From Antedon mediterranea (Eukaryota; Echinodermata; Crinoidea; Comatulida; Antedonidae), in the NCBI RefSeq assembly GCF_964355755.1, contig NC_092673.1, positions 30,571,001 to 30,635,000 on the forward strand: DNA of 64,000 bases. Direction: 5' to 3'. Positions 33,202 through 45,593 of the stretch are shown here, piece by piece (positions within the stretch are counted from its first letter, which is position 1; each line of letters starts with the position of its first letter). The position numbers and the translations under genes are program-made. The notes beneath the pieces are model-generated. The model did not search any database. It worked only from the letters and a program-made list of their open reading frames with translations, and had not been told where the DNA came from.

Positions 33202-34199
33202 CAATGACAAGCAGACCCATAATGTTTATAAATGATTTGCCTTCTGTTATTTCTTCCTCTGTACGCATGTTTGCAGATGATACTAAATTGTATAGAGTAG
33301 TTAACCCTGTGAATGATGCTCAAGTTCTACAAGAAGATTTAGAGAAAGCATGTGACTGGTCTGACAAATGGCAATTACCTTTTAACGAGGGTAAGTGCAA
33401 AGTAATGCACTTTGGGAAGAAAAACAACAAACATCTGTATGCCATGCGTGGTTTCTTATTGAATGAAGTTGATCATGAAAAAGACCTCGGTGTTACTATT
33501 GACTCTAAACTTGTTTTTAATGTACATGTGGCAGATGTAGCAATGAGAGCAAATCGGAAGTTGGGCATGGTATATCGAGCTTTCAAGTTTTTAAATATGG
33601 ATGGGTTTCTTCGTTTATATAAAGCTATTATTCGTCCGACCTTGGAATACTGCAACGTTGTTTTTAACTCGCTACATTGTAAGGAGGAAGACCTATTGGA
33701 AAAAGTTCAAGAACGTGCCACCAAGCTTATTTTTTCCATTCGTCATTTACCTTATTCAGAAAGGCTGAAAATTCTCAACCTACCTACTCTCGCATACAGA
33801 AGGCAAAGAGCTCATTTGATACAAATTTTTAAAATTTTACATGGAGTGGATAGTATTTCTGCTGATTCTTTTTTTGAGCGTGATGAAGATGTTAGAACAC
33901 GTGGTCATTCTTTTAAATTAAAATTTAAGTTCTCACGCACAAATTGGATGAGGGACTCATTTGGTCGAAAAGCTATTATATTATGGAATTCGTTATCGGA
34001 GGATGTAGTAGCTTCAAGATCAACCAATCAATTTAAGTCCGGTCTTGAACGGGCATGGTCCAACCACCCTCTTAAATTTGCGCCATATTCAAGAGTTGAT
34101 GTAATTATCAAGAGGGGCTTATAGGCATAGCCTAGCCTCGACTCCGGACCCAGCATTGCTGAGCTCCGGAAACAAGTAAACAAGTAAGTAAACAATGAC
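33202..34199 (+). mobile_element. 5'-truncated CR1/Jockey-group LINE
   Basis: Starts abruptly inside the reverse transcriptase and ends in a short-unit tail (AAACAAGTAAACAAGTAAGT) at about 34170-34192. CAATGAC at 33202-33208 recurs at 34193-34199 and may be the target duplication. The element is close to intact over the part that remains, so it is young. It sits 62 bases upstream of the DEX1-like start codon, on the opposite strand, in that gene's promoter or 5' UTR. Confidence 0.8.
33204..34124 (+). pseudogene. LINE reverse transcriptase C-terminal half, open frame
   Basis: 306 codons without a stop. Near the start is FINDLP followed by MFADDTKLYR, the catalytic Asp-Asp box in its FADD form. 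Then come the thumb and the conserved LINE tail: LGVTIDSKL, LYKAIIRPTLEYC, VQERATKLI and IILWNSLSEDVV. The endonuclease and the first half of the polymerase are missing, so the product could not be active. The ATG at 33204 comes from flanking target sequence rather than the element. The frame shows no decay. Confidence 0.85.
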
Positions 34200-35038
34200 C
34201 TGTCCCGGAAAATGTATGTTGCAGTGGGCTACTCATCAGCGGCGGTCGTTTCGCCCCTACTTTAATATTGGGATATATGAGCGCCTCGGCCTTAGGCGGG
34301 TGCGGCTAGTACGGCATTATTAACACATTAATTGGATATATTTTAGTACTTACAATGATATGATTATACACTAGCGCATCTTTTATTTACATATAACAAA
34401 CACAGAATCAGATTATGATGAGAGACCAAACACATGCAGCACGGAGATGAAGAAAAACAACAAAAAGTAGAAACCCATTTTGAAAATTGAGGGCGCACCT
34501 TCCCAAAAAATGATTTTAGTGTTTCTTCTTGCAGCCAAAAATTATCCGATAATTATTAGGCTTGCTCTTTTAATGTACCCCTGAAAAACTAATTTGTTTA
34601 ATTTTTGTTGTTGAATATGCCATTTTCATGTTCCATAAAAATTGAATAGAAACAAATAAATGATTTACCTGAACACTGTAAAAAAAAAATGAGTCAAAAA
34701 TAGGTTGCCAGCCAATAGGTTTTCAGTTAAATTTAACCGGGTTTTTAAGTGAAAACGTTTTTTTTTTTATTAATAATCATTTATAATCTAGCCTACTTTT
34801 AAACAATAGTAATCGTCTATAAATTGGCATCTTAACAATGTTGATGATGTTGATACAGTACAGTGACTTTTTAGATTAGCAACTGTGAATGGTTAAGTTG
34901 TCAGCGAAAATAGCCTATATAATTCGATCAGCAAAATAATATTTGACCTTAGTATCTTTTTATGGTATAATAACATCCTATCGTATGTTTCATAAGTCGT
35001 CTGAGTTCTTCCGCTACAACAGTTACAAGTGAAGAGAC

Positions 35039-38000
35039 ATGGCAGCAAGTCATCGAATTCAACCGTTTTACCACTTTGGTTTGTTTTTACATTTGTTTGC
35101 GTTGACTTTAGCTTCATCATCCAACGTTGAAGAAGTCAATGCATTTCTTACGTATTACGATCAACATGTGGGTGATATTTATTTTTCACGAGCAACAGCC
35201 CAGTGGAACTACGTCACCAATATCACGGACGAAAATTCGCAGAAAGTGGTAAGTTAAGTTAACTATTTAATGGAAACAGCAGATACTGGACATGATTTTG
35301 TTTTTGTTTTACTGTATAATTGAATCTCGTCAACTTAAAAAACAATGTATGATTAAAATATAGGCCTTGGTGTTTATCTTTAAGAACAAAAGACATCCCA
35401 TGCATCTATGTGACAATTCTAAATAGGCCAGTGAATTAAAACATTCTTTTAAATATTATTATCATGGTCATAGTAGGTCATTGAGTAACTTCAATCTATC
35501 GGAAATGTAGTATGGGAATTGGTCCTTATAGATACAATGTATAACCAGGGAAGAGTTAAATTTAACTCTTCCCTGGTATAACCTTGGAACTGTTCTCTAA
35601 CAAACAATTAAAGATAAAATCAGCTGTTATACTAATAATATTATACCCGGTGGTTTGCTAATAAAAAGCAACCAAGAGTGAAAGCATCTCCCATTGGTTT
35701 CCATTGTCTCGGCTACTCCACCCACAATATGAGTCTAAGACTGCAAAAAAATGTGGACATTTTGGTGTCACGTCATCAAGATATAAAAATAGCCCGCTTT
35801 CTTTACTAGTCTGCTAAATTCTTAATCGTTTCGTCATCTTTTGATTCTCTTGGATTTTCATCTCCGACGCTCGTTGCCAACATTTTCAATTTGCTGCTAA
35901 ATTTTTAAAAATGTTTGTAGATTATTTGTTCAAATTGTTTGATGTTTTTAATTAAAGGCCTTTTGTAAAAAAAAATCCTCAATCCAGCTTTTTGGCTGCT
36001 ACGTATTTTTATTTGCCTTAGTGAATTAATTGTTTTTGATGTTCTTTTTTTTTAATTGAAATACCGAGATATTAGAAATACATGTGAGCTACATCACCCT
36101 CGGCCTTGATTCCTAGTATTAATATTGCCACAAACATTGTGTGGTTCTGGAGATTAAGTTATTTTTACATATGGGGCCAGCAGATCACATGCCAAAGCGG
36201 CATACTTTAACATCATTCTTATTGAGAGCTGGTAATAATATTATTATATGGCCTACAGCTAATCAGACTTTACTTGGGGAAAAGTTTTATCCCTAGGCCT
36301 ATATCGGTCCTTGGACGTGTTATATTACCTTAGGCTAGGCATATATATATTTGATGGGATACATTGTTCGATAAATAAAATTATACCTGCATTTTTATTT
36401 GTTCGCGGTAATAAAATATCAGCCTTGAACTCAGTATAAGGATGTTTTGACAAATATCTGGTGGTATACTAATTAGAGAATTGGCTTTACATTATAATAT
36501 ACACTGTAAATATAGTGTTTAGATTTTTAAACATGTATTTTGTACCCAGTTTTCCCACACATTTAGCCGTTAAACATGTTTAGATATGAAACATGTTTAG
36601 GTTCTAAACACATTCTAAACATGTAGTCTGTACCCAACTCAACACATCAGTGACGTGTTGATTAAACATGTGGAGCAATAATGAAGGTTTTAAAAGTGTT
36701 TAATTTGCCATGTGTGGAGATTTTTTTCCGCCACAGAAAACACGTGTCTAAACATGTTGACTGCTAAACATGTGGAGAAATTGAAAATAATGACATGTTG
36801 ACTGCTAAACAAGTGAAAGAAAACAACATGTAGCTATAAACACGTTTAGGTTTTAAACACGTAAGTACGTGTTTAAAAGCTCCACACTGTTTTTTCAGTG
36901 TAGTCTCTGTGTATTTAACAAAGATTATCAATCAATTTCCACCTTCATAAACCTCACAATACGTCGCGTCTGCAAATAATGAGCTAATTCTTTGTCAACT
37001 CTCTATAGGTAGATGCTGATGTGGCTGCGTCTGGGTTTATAATCGATGCATACGTGAACGCTAGTCGATTCGATGCAGCCTCGTTTTCAGCCGACATTCA
37101 AAGACAACTGAAATTCATAAAGGATGTCGAGAACTACGCACTTGCAGTTGAAGATGAGGACAAATTTCGCACAGTAATAAAACTGTAGACTATTTTTAAA
37201 ATAAAATACGTACTGCAGTACACAGTACCGTACAGTACCGTGTGTACCTTCGCATATAACATTACTGTGTAATTTTAAAGTGATCGCAAAGACTATTGAT
37301 ATTACATAGTCACATTAAGGGGACACTTTCGGGGAACAATCAATGTGTTGGCTTTACAGGCTTGTCTATTGAATAGGGGTTTGGTCTTAGTGTAAGGCTT
37401 AAAGATATATTGTCGCCCTTTAAATAATTTTTATTATGTCTTTGTTAAATATGCAATTGTACCAAAAATTGGATTGAAAAAAAATATTTACCTAAAAAAC
37501 TGTAATATTAAGCAAAAAAATTATCAAATTGACTGGAAGTCAATGAATTTTGCTTGATTTTAACTGTAATTATTTCTTTTTATAAGTGAAACATTAATTT
37601 ATTTTTGTCTATAACTTCATTAAAAGTACGAAATGGTATATTTATTTTATTTATTTATTAAACATATTTAGGCAGGATAACATAAGTCAGAAAAGAAAAG
37701 ATCACCTTATACAGTTAAATTTCCGTATTTAAAAAGATAAAAGCTTCATAATAATTATTATTACTCAAAATATATGGATTGATGATGTCTTTAAACATTT
37801 ACATACATTTACTCTTCAGTCATACGTTTCTTTCTTTCCAGTTGACTGATATACTTGCAAAATTGAGCAGAAATTACGGATCTGGAGAGGTTTGTAAAAC
37901 CAACGGAGAGTGCTTAGCTCTCGAGCCAGGTAATGATGATGTCCTTAAGTTGATGCGTAGGCCGGCTATATCACGTATAATCAATAAAAATGTATTTTAG

Positions 38001-41000
38001 TTCGAGTAATTGAGTATATTTATTTCACGATATATTTATACAACATATGATTTTACATATGTACATTACAAGTTATTATTATTTTCAATTCACAATGATA
38101 ACCTATCTATATCTAAATATTTGCATATACTGTGCTGTATAAAACTGTCTACACTATTAACACTTTATGTAAAATGTGAAGTGCCATATAGGGAAATGAT
38201 GATATCATATCACCACCTTATTTTGGCATATAGCTACCATGTTTTGGCCCATCATCGTTTGATAGTGAAGACTATCTTGTCCCTTTGATTTTCATACGGT
38301 GGTATCAATAGTTTTAAAAACGAAAAAAACCTCAGAATTGTGTAAATATAATTATTTTACAAGAGTGGCACTGATTTGTTTTTGACAAATGACAAAACCC
38401 TGCTTCTAAAAAAACCCGGGGAATTAAAAAATGAATATTGCGAGATTGTATTTAGTTTTTTCATAACCAGATCAGTTTCGCCTACGTATTATTTTCACCA
38501 CTACGACTATATAATTATTATTACAGCATATTCTCGCAGAGATTCAAAGTAAAAGTTGCTGAATTCTGTTTAAGACGCTTGCAATGTACATAATAATGAA
38601 AAAGAAACATTATGCATTGTTTAATGAGTTTACTTTACATCTATAAATAATATGATCTCATTTATACATTATGAACAATATCTGTATACAATCATGTAAA
38701 TTGGTTTTGTAATTTTACTGAGTTGTTCAGCTTTATTATTATGAATAAATTACAATTCATTAGCCCAGTGAAGAGTGAGATTTCACTAGTCTGACATGGC
38801 GTCATAAAACTTTCACACATTTTGTGAGCTATGAGTAGAATAACGTCTGATGTCCCTCGCTTTTCTTGGCGCAAGCACGCTAGCAACTGTTAAGCTATAG
38901 GCCTATGATCTGGACTTAGTTACTCATGAAACGTGCGTGTGTTAAAGTTATAATCTATGATGCGATTCAATGTCTTTTCTTTTGGTAAAGCTTAGTTCCC
39001 ACTAGGACGCAACGCAAAGACGTAAGCGAGTCGCATCACAGCGCGATGGATCATGCAAACTGTCACTTGTGATTGGTCAACTCACTTAAGTTTGCTTACT
39101 GTACGTCCCTCTGCGCTGCGTCCAATTGTTTACCAATCTTTACAATGCGATGGATTTCTGATCCTTGCTGCTTTCCCCAATATATGACGCAACGCACATG
39201 AATTTAACCAATCATGACGCGATGGATCATCCCAACTTTTTCTTTTTGATTGGCCAACTACGGTAATTTGCGTTGCGCGTTCACCACTGCGTTGCTTCCA
39301 AATGGGATTTGAACCAAGTAAGAAGAATATGTTATTCATTTATATTTTCATTCACACAGGCCTTCAAGAGATTATGGCAACTTCAAAGGATTGGGATGAA
39401 CTAGTTTGGGCGTGGAAAGGATGGCGAGACGAGGTGGGTCGAGCTAATCGGCCTCTTTATATCGATTATGTCGATTTAAAAAACGAAGCTGCAAAAATAC
39501 TAGGTGAGTAGTTAGACGCGGGAAAACCAGTTGTAGAAGAAGCAACAACAGCTATGACTATATGTACATCATTTCCCGCGCCAACGCAAAGCAATGTTAA
39601 TGAAGTTTGTTGGGGTGGGGGGGGGGGGGGGGGTGAGAACAGTGCGAAATAATGTGTGCTTATTTTAAGATAGAAAGAAGGAAAGTGAGCACTACACATA
39701 CATTATGTTTGCATTCGCTCTGTAATGTTATCGTCTATTCTATATTCACAGGCTTCAGCGACACCAGTGAGCAGTGGAGAGCACATTACGAAACAGAAAC
39801 TATAGCCGATGATGCCAAGGCTCTGTACGAGGAAATTCTACCACTTTACAAACAGCTCCATGCGTATGTTAGACGAAGGCTTAAGAAGGTTTATGGTGAC
39901 AATGTGGATTTAAAATCTGCTCTGCCTTCAAACATATTAGGTAGGCCTACTAACGCGCTAGAGTGATGCTCAATACCTGTTTCCTAGGTTCCAGTTCTGT
40001 CAGAGGAAAACATTTATCCACTTCCTAGGATTTATTCAAAATTTTGTTTATGAAGAGCATGTCTGTTTGTCTTGTGAACAAGATTGCCACCTTTAAGAAG
40101 GATAGTGAATGAATTCGCTTATTGTTATCCTTGGCAAGTAGCCTATATACACATTAATTATCATTATCGAAAGATATTAAATTTACAACGTTGACAACTG
40201 CATATTGCTCACCTAAGATTTAAACTATAACAGCTATAATTATTATAGGACCTAATGAGTAGATAATGATCGAACGTAGGCCTACCCATTATTGTAATGT
40301 TCTATTAATTATAGGTGACATGTGGGGGAGATTTTGGGGTAAAATATATGACGTTGTAGAACCGTATCCTGATGCAACAAGTGTTGATGTAACATCACAA
40401 CTGATAGAACAAGTAAGTGTTATTCTATAAAATTGTTTAAATATGAAACAACGGGGTATTTTTGTCGCAAAAGACAGTATCGGCGTCCCATATATTTCAG
40501 TTTTATTTAATAGATTTTATTTTAAACTTGAAAAAAAAAAGAGGTTGGTTAAGTTTCTTTAAATAATATATAATCAACAATTATTGACTCAATTAGAGAA
40601 TGACACTTTTACATATACAGTGGCAACGATGAACTTTGACCCTTGAATCCGTCAATGTAGTTGACATCTAAAATGACAATTCCCAAGAGAAACAGTCCAC
40701 CATACTACCTGCTTATGAATTTTTATTTTTATTTTGAAAGGGTTACACTGCTCTCGAAATGTTCAACCTATCAGATTCGTTCTTTGTTTCATTGGGTCTG
40801 AAACCGATGCCCGAGCTATTTTGGGCTAAAAGTATGATTACGAAACCAACGGATGGAAGAACCGTTGTGTGCCACCCTACAGCGTGGGATTTTTACAACA
40901 GAGTCGATTTCAGGTTAGCAAACGAATCCTAATAAAATACAAAATCATCTTACCAATTACTCAACACCGTGACGCAAAGCTACTCCACAGTAGTTACACA

Positions 41001-43589
41001 AAATTACAAAATATGTAAGCCTTGACTCTAAGTTTTCTACCGTTTGGGGAGTTTGTGGTGTTTGTCCATCTGTAGTATCACATGATCAAAAACTGTTATT
41101 TGATTCGTTACTGAGTTTACAAATCTCTTCAGCAAACTGGACTGTCAAGAATATGCTAAATCTGTTACTTCTGCAAAATAGTTTTTAAACTGATGCAAAC
41201 CTTAAGCTCTGCCTACACTATCAAATTTAAAAAAAAAATGTGATGTGCTCATAATGGGCATGATGATGTCATATCACTACCATATTTAGGCATATCACTA
41301 CCATATTTGGGCACATCACATCACAAAAAGTAGTTTGATACAGAGCCTATGAAAAGTCTGGCAAAACTTGGAGTTTCTAAAGTTTCCTAATGAAGATTAG
41401 GCAAGTATATGCTAAATGTTTTGCTTTAAATGTGAATTCTCTATTAATGTGTTTCACTTTATTCACAGAATCAAGATGTGTACAGAGATCCATATGCACC
41501 ATTTTCTGGTAATTCATCACGAGATGGGTCATATCCAATATTACCTCCAGTACGCCCCTCTGCCTTACGTATACCATGATGGAGCAAATGGTGCCTTTCA
41601 TGAGGCCGTAGGCGAAGTTTTGTCTACATCAGTTGCCACTCCAAAGCACCTCAAGAAAATAGGCCTCTTGGATATTGAAGACACAGATTATAGTAAATTA
41701 ATCTTGCTTTTTTTGCTATACGAATAGAATGATTAGAATCAGGCGCGTTTTCAACTGTACTGTAGTCTGGATCGTCAGCTTCAAACAGTCTTTTGACCGC
41801 AATAAATCCATTGTAGTTTTTATACTTGATTATTTTAGAAACGGATATCAACTTCCTTTTGAAGCAGTCTCTAGATGTGATTGGTACATTACCATTTAGC
41901 TACATGATAGATCAGTGGCGATGGGGAGTGTTTGCTGGAGACATCACGCCAGAAAAGTACACCGAAGAATGGTGGAAAATGAAGTAGGTGTATTTGAATA
42001 ATTCAGAGGGGTGACGCCTACTAAAGCTTGGTTCTCATTTAATATCGTACCTATAGGTTCAACGAAAACGAGTTGACAAATCACAAGCGACAGTTCGGAT
42101 GACCCATCGCGTCGTGATTGGTCAAATTGCTTGCGGTACGCTTAACATCCTTGCGTTGCGTCCAAATGGGAACTACTATTTTTAGTGAATTTTGTTTGCG
42201 GTAAAGACAGTTAATACAACCACCATGTTCAATGACACATAATTATATTTATTTTCTTTCTTTCTTTCTTTCTTTTTAGATTGGATCTTGTGGGAGTCGT
42301 GCCCCCTGTACCACGAGAGGAGAAGGATCTTGATGCCACTGCACTTCTGCACATTGTCGTCGACTATCCATTTCTCAGGTTTGCAATTTTGGATTGTCAG
42401 TTTTCATTTGATGCATTTCTTAAAACAATTATATTGTAATTTGTTTTACCAGTAAAATATTCATTTACGGGGTGCCAAACAACATGAAATGAATATAGAT
42501 AGTGTGTCGTTGGCGCCCCGTATAATACGCTTTAAATGTTTGCAGGTACTTTTTAAGGACAATAATCCAGTTTCAGTTTTATGAAGCAATGTGTAATGCC
42601 TCGGGTCACCAAGGACCGTTGCACAAATGCGATTTCTACGAATCAAAAGAAGCGGGAAAACTTCTTGGGTAAGACCAACGGAATTTACATTATTTGCGAA
42701 TGTATAGGCCTAAAGCTCCGTCTACACTATCAAACTTTATGTGACAACAAAAATTCGATGTTCCCATGGACATGATATGATGTCATATCATGACCATATT
42801 TGGGCATCACTATCCAGTACACTTCTATTGCATTAATACAAAAACTGTACATATTGTTCAATTACAAATTTCTAGGGACATGCTAAAACTTGGAAGAAGT
42901 AAGCCATGGCCTGAAGCAATGGAAGCTATAACCGGACAGCGGGAAATGTCTGCTAAGCCCCTGTTGCAATATTTTGAACCTCTGAGAGAATGGTTAGAAG
43001 AAGAAAATAAACGTAACGACGAATTTATTGGATGGGAAAAAACATGGCGACCATGTAAGACATTTTATTTCCACTTTTAGATTTAATCGTAGTCTACATT
43101 GGCAAATAACAACATGTTTGCTAGTGTACTAGACTTCTGCAAACTTCTTTTCTGCAGTTGTAAACTGGTTTACACTGACACTTTTGTTTCCAAATGCCCA
43201 GTTTGTCAAGAAAGGTTTCAAAGCTTGACCAGTCTACCTTCAATAAACCACATAGACAGGTTTGCACAGTATTAACATTAGTTTGCAAATGCGAGAGCAA
43301 ACTCGGAATTTGCCATTACAAACTTGGTAAAGTTGGCTTTCTGCAAAAAATTACAAATTTCTAGCGTCTTTGAACTCTCCATTTCATTCTGTAAATTTCT
43401 GCTTTTATAAGCATAATCCTACTTATTTCGTAGAAAATATGTTCATGCCTTTTTATTTTTAGTTAGATAAAAATAAAATGTTTATCTTTTACCGTTTCAG
43501 ATGACACGAGCAGCGGTACCCGATTTGTGCCACTCTTTGCTACTTTTGTTATGTTGCTCTTAGTAAATCAATTAGTTGTTGCTGAATAG
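35039..43589 (+). CDS. ACE2-like M2 zinc metallopeptidase, copy A
   Basis: Exons 35039-35248, 37009-37173, 37842-37929, 39360-39503, 39752-39940, 40315-40412, 40741-40913, 41469-41692, 41839-41983, 42280-42378, 42546-42668, 42876-43054, 43501-43589; phases agree, 641 residues, one peptidase domain. A signal peptide covers about 1-26. Zinc site: HEMGH at 373-377 and Glu401 in GAFHEAVGE, with the 28-residue spacing of ACE. Specificity residues are of ACE2 type, not ACE type: Arg271 in MWGRFW (ACE2 Arg273; Gln in ACE), Leu501 in place of the ACE lysine, and Phe510 in place of the ACE tyrosine. His503 and Tyr513 are kept. A single-residue carboxypeptidase activity is inferred. There is no collectrin domain; the C-terminus TSSGTRFVP plus a hydrophobic end resembles a GPI-anchor signal, so an outer-membrane location is likely. 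Val370 stands where ACE2 has Thr. AATAAA at 44009-44014. Confidence 0.92.
35544..35577. repeat. 34-bp perfect palindrome
   Basis: ACCAGGGAAGAGTTAAA is followed directly by its exact reverse complement. It lies in intron 1 of ACE2-like copy A. A diverged relative with the same CCAGGGA...TCCCTGG ends is at 59662-59693. Confidence 0.9.
36505..36903. mobile_element. Putative MITE rich in AAACATGTTTA motifs
   Basis: ACACTGTAAATATAGTGTTT at the left and CACTGTTTTTTCAGTGT at the right suggest short termini of ACACTG type. Between them are about a dozen AAACATGTTTA, AAACACGT or ACATGTTGACTGCTAAAC motifs in both orientations. Copy B lacks the element at the matching place in intron 1. Another ACACTGTAAAAAA end is at 34675. 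Confidence 0.55.
38141..38280. mobile_element. MITE family A copy, degenerate (copy A intron 3)
   Basis: AACTGTCTACACTATTAAC and TTTGATAGTGAAGACT ends, with diverged interior CATATCACCACC. Confidence 0.6.
38986..39317. mobile_element. MITE family C, composite copy (copy A intron 3)
   Basis: Starts TAAAGCTTAGTTCCCACTAG followed by GACGCAACGC; the right end is ATGGGATTTGAACCAAG. The interior repeats ACGCGATGGATCAT and ATTGGTCAACT. The matching insertion in copy B (49625-49925) shows that it predates the gene duplication. Confidence 0.75.
39613..39636. repeat. Poly(G) tract
   Basis: GGGGT followed by a run of about 18 G, in intron 4 of copy A and absent from copy B. It could form a G-quadruplex or be a length-unstable tract. 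Confidence 0.9.
41202..41347. mobile_element. MITE family A copy (copy A intron 7 only)
   Basis: TTAAGCTCTGCCTACACTATC-type left end and TAGTTTGATACAGAGC right end. Intron 7 of copy B lacks it, so it was inserted after the duplication or lost from B. Confidence 0.8.
42022..42174. mobile_element. MITE family C copy (copy A intron 9)
   Basis: TAAAGCTTGGTTCTCATTT start; GCGTTGCGTCCAAATGGGAAC end. The copy at 52995-53141 in intron 9 of copy B is its duplicate. Confidence 0.75.
42711..42811. mobile_element. MITE family A, truncated copy (copy A intron 11)
   Basis: TAAAGCTCCGTCTACACTATC-type left end; the right third is missing. The counterpart in copy B (53676-53826) is longer, so A lost the end after the duplication. 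Confidence 0.8.
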
Positions 43590-44091
43590 GAGTTATTTCA
43601 ATCTGAAACAACAATCTGTCTCGGTTTCAAACAACCAAGACAAAATCTGAACAACAATCACGTGAGGTCATAGGTTAATACATTTAACATATGACCTTAA
43701 AAACTATTAGTCCTCCCTTTTGTACACTTTTATATTATAAAAAAAAACTTTGTATTCAAATATATAGCTCTCTTTTTCATTATTAATCTGGATTCTTGTT
43801 TTGTGTAACGTTTTATCGAAATTCTTTGAAATGTTATAGATTTACAAGTGTTCATATTGTTTTCTAATTAAATGTTTGTGTTTTGTTTTTAAATAAGTTT
43901 TATTTGTAGATTATATTGCATATAAAACTACTTTATAGTGAATTAGAATTTTGATATGTTTTGTTTTTGTATGGTGAATATTATTATTAACTGATATTGA
44001 AAATTGGAAATAAATGTGATTTAAATAATTATTGGATATGTTAGATTTGTTTATTTACGAAACGTAACATCACAGATTCTTGAACCGATTC

Positions 44092-44224
44092 TAAAGCCCT
44101 GTTTACACTATCATCTAGATTGACAAATGTGGTATGCCCAAATATAGTATTAATATTACATCATCATGTATAGGCACATCACATTTTTTGTCACATCACG
44201 TTTGATAGTGTAGACAGAGCTTTA
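44092..44224. mobile_element. MITE family A copy (copy A 3' flank)
   Basis: TAAAGCCCTGTTTACACTATC-type and GATAGTGTAGACAGAGCTTT ends. The orthologous copy B insertion is at 55222-55377. Confidence 0.85.
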
Positions 44225-44229
44225 ATCAT

Positions 44230-44994
44230 GCATCCATGTAAGTTTAATTGTAACAATGTATAATTGTTTAATGAATCTTAACTGTATCAGAGTTTTATCG
44301 CCAATGAAAGGAAACAGTCGAATAAATATGAAAGAACATTATGTAGTTTACTAGAGATACGACTGTCGCTACTGCTTTGTCGACACTGTCTTTCAAAGAG
44401 TTGGCCCAAAACATATATTACACACATTGCACACGTTTGGTTGTTATACATTTATTATCAACATTAGTTGAGATCTGGGCTTTTTACTACAAGTGTAATA
44501 TTCCGGAGAACCAAATTACTTACTGATAAAGTATTGGCCGACTGCAAAAGTGTACCTGGATTTTTACTCAAACATTAAGTCCGCGAATTTAACTACGACG
44601 AATAGAAATATTTTGTATAAATTTGAATTAGAAACGTATACACAAATGATGCAAATGTGTTGAATTCATAGCCAATCGATCTGCATGTATATATAGTAAC
44701 CAATTTCGATGAGTTCAATTATTATGAAGAAGAATCTGAAACTGCGAGATTTAAAGCAAAATTGCAAAATGTGTATGCATGTTCAAATGTGGTTTGGCAA
44801 GCCGTAAAATAATCCTGGATAAAATATATAATGGGTAGTGCTGATGAGTTTCTTAGGAGATGATAAATATTAAGCTCTTCTACTTTCACAATGAAGATGA
44901 AGAGGCCTAAAAATAAATATCTTATCATTTGCATTGTAATTTTTAGAATTTTTGGTCCTTTTTTTAATGCCCGTCTATATTATAAATGACTGTC
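44230..44994. other. Copy A 3' flank, shared with copy B
   Basis: Non-coding, but recognisably the same as 56249-56880 (for example GATGATAAATATTAAGCTCTT at about 44860 and 56742). It is part of the duplicated unit. It may also hold the 3' end of the ancestral sushi/Ig gene, since the last exon of that gene was not found. Confidence 0.5.
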
Positions 44995-45136
44995 TAAAGC
45001 TTTGTCTATACTATTAAACTAGTTGACAAAAAAAGTGTGAATGTGCCCAAATATGGTAGTGATATTCTCAAATATGGTAGTGATATGACATCATCATGTC
45101 CATATTATGGCACATCACCTGTTTTTGTCACAAGAA
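44995..45136. mobile_element. MITE family A copy without right end
   Basis: AAAGCTTTGTCTATACTATT start, two ATATGGTAGTGATAT blocks and TGACATCATCATGTCC, then the sequence departs at TTTTTGTCACAAGAAG. Its duplicate at 56896-57064 is complete. Confidence 0.75.
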
Positions 45137-45593
45137 GCACGAATGTGCGATACTCGGGGTACAGCAAACGAAGCTGTAATGACGTCATACGACGGGATGG
45201 AACGTCACACACATCATTAACCTCGCTACCAAATACGGCTATATTCAGAAAAGTTACGTCACATAACCGGAAATGGCATAATCACGGTAAATTATGAAAT
45301 CATATATCATAAATAGGTGTTTACTGTATATTATTCTCCAAGTCAAGACCCTTAAAATGACACCAAAGACGGCTATATAACGACGAAAATCGTTTGTCAC
45401 CAAGGTACCATCTTTGAGACGTCATATGACTAGCTGCATCCGATTTGAAATTAAAAAATCTCTATAGCTTTGAGGACATGTCCCTGTAGTATACCCATGC
45501 CAAATCCCAGCTCAATACTACAACGAATAAGAGAGGGGTAGGCCCTAGTACTTTATAAATCGCAATTTTCGATTGGTACCATGTAATTACCAC
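45137..45593. other. Sequence between MITE and pseudogene, origin unknown
   Basis: Fairly GC-rich and not matched in copy B. It contains several CGTCA and GACGTCAT motifs but no inverted ends or reading frame that I recognise. Confidence 0.35.

Noticed and set aside
44722-44934. Last exon of the ancestral sushi/Ig gene in the copy A flank
   Set aside because: A frame in the right phase after an acceptor exists here, but the homologous copy B sequence (56595-56820) does not keep it, so it is unsupported.
45037-45297. 86-codon plus-strand frame
   Set aside because: It starts inside a MITE and has no counterpart in copy B; chance frame.
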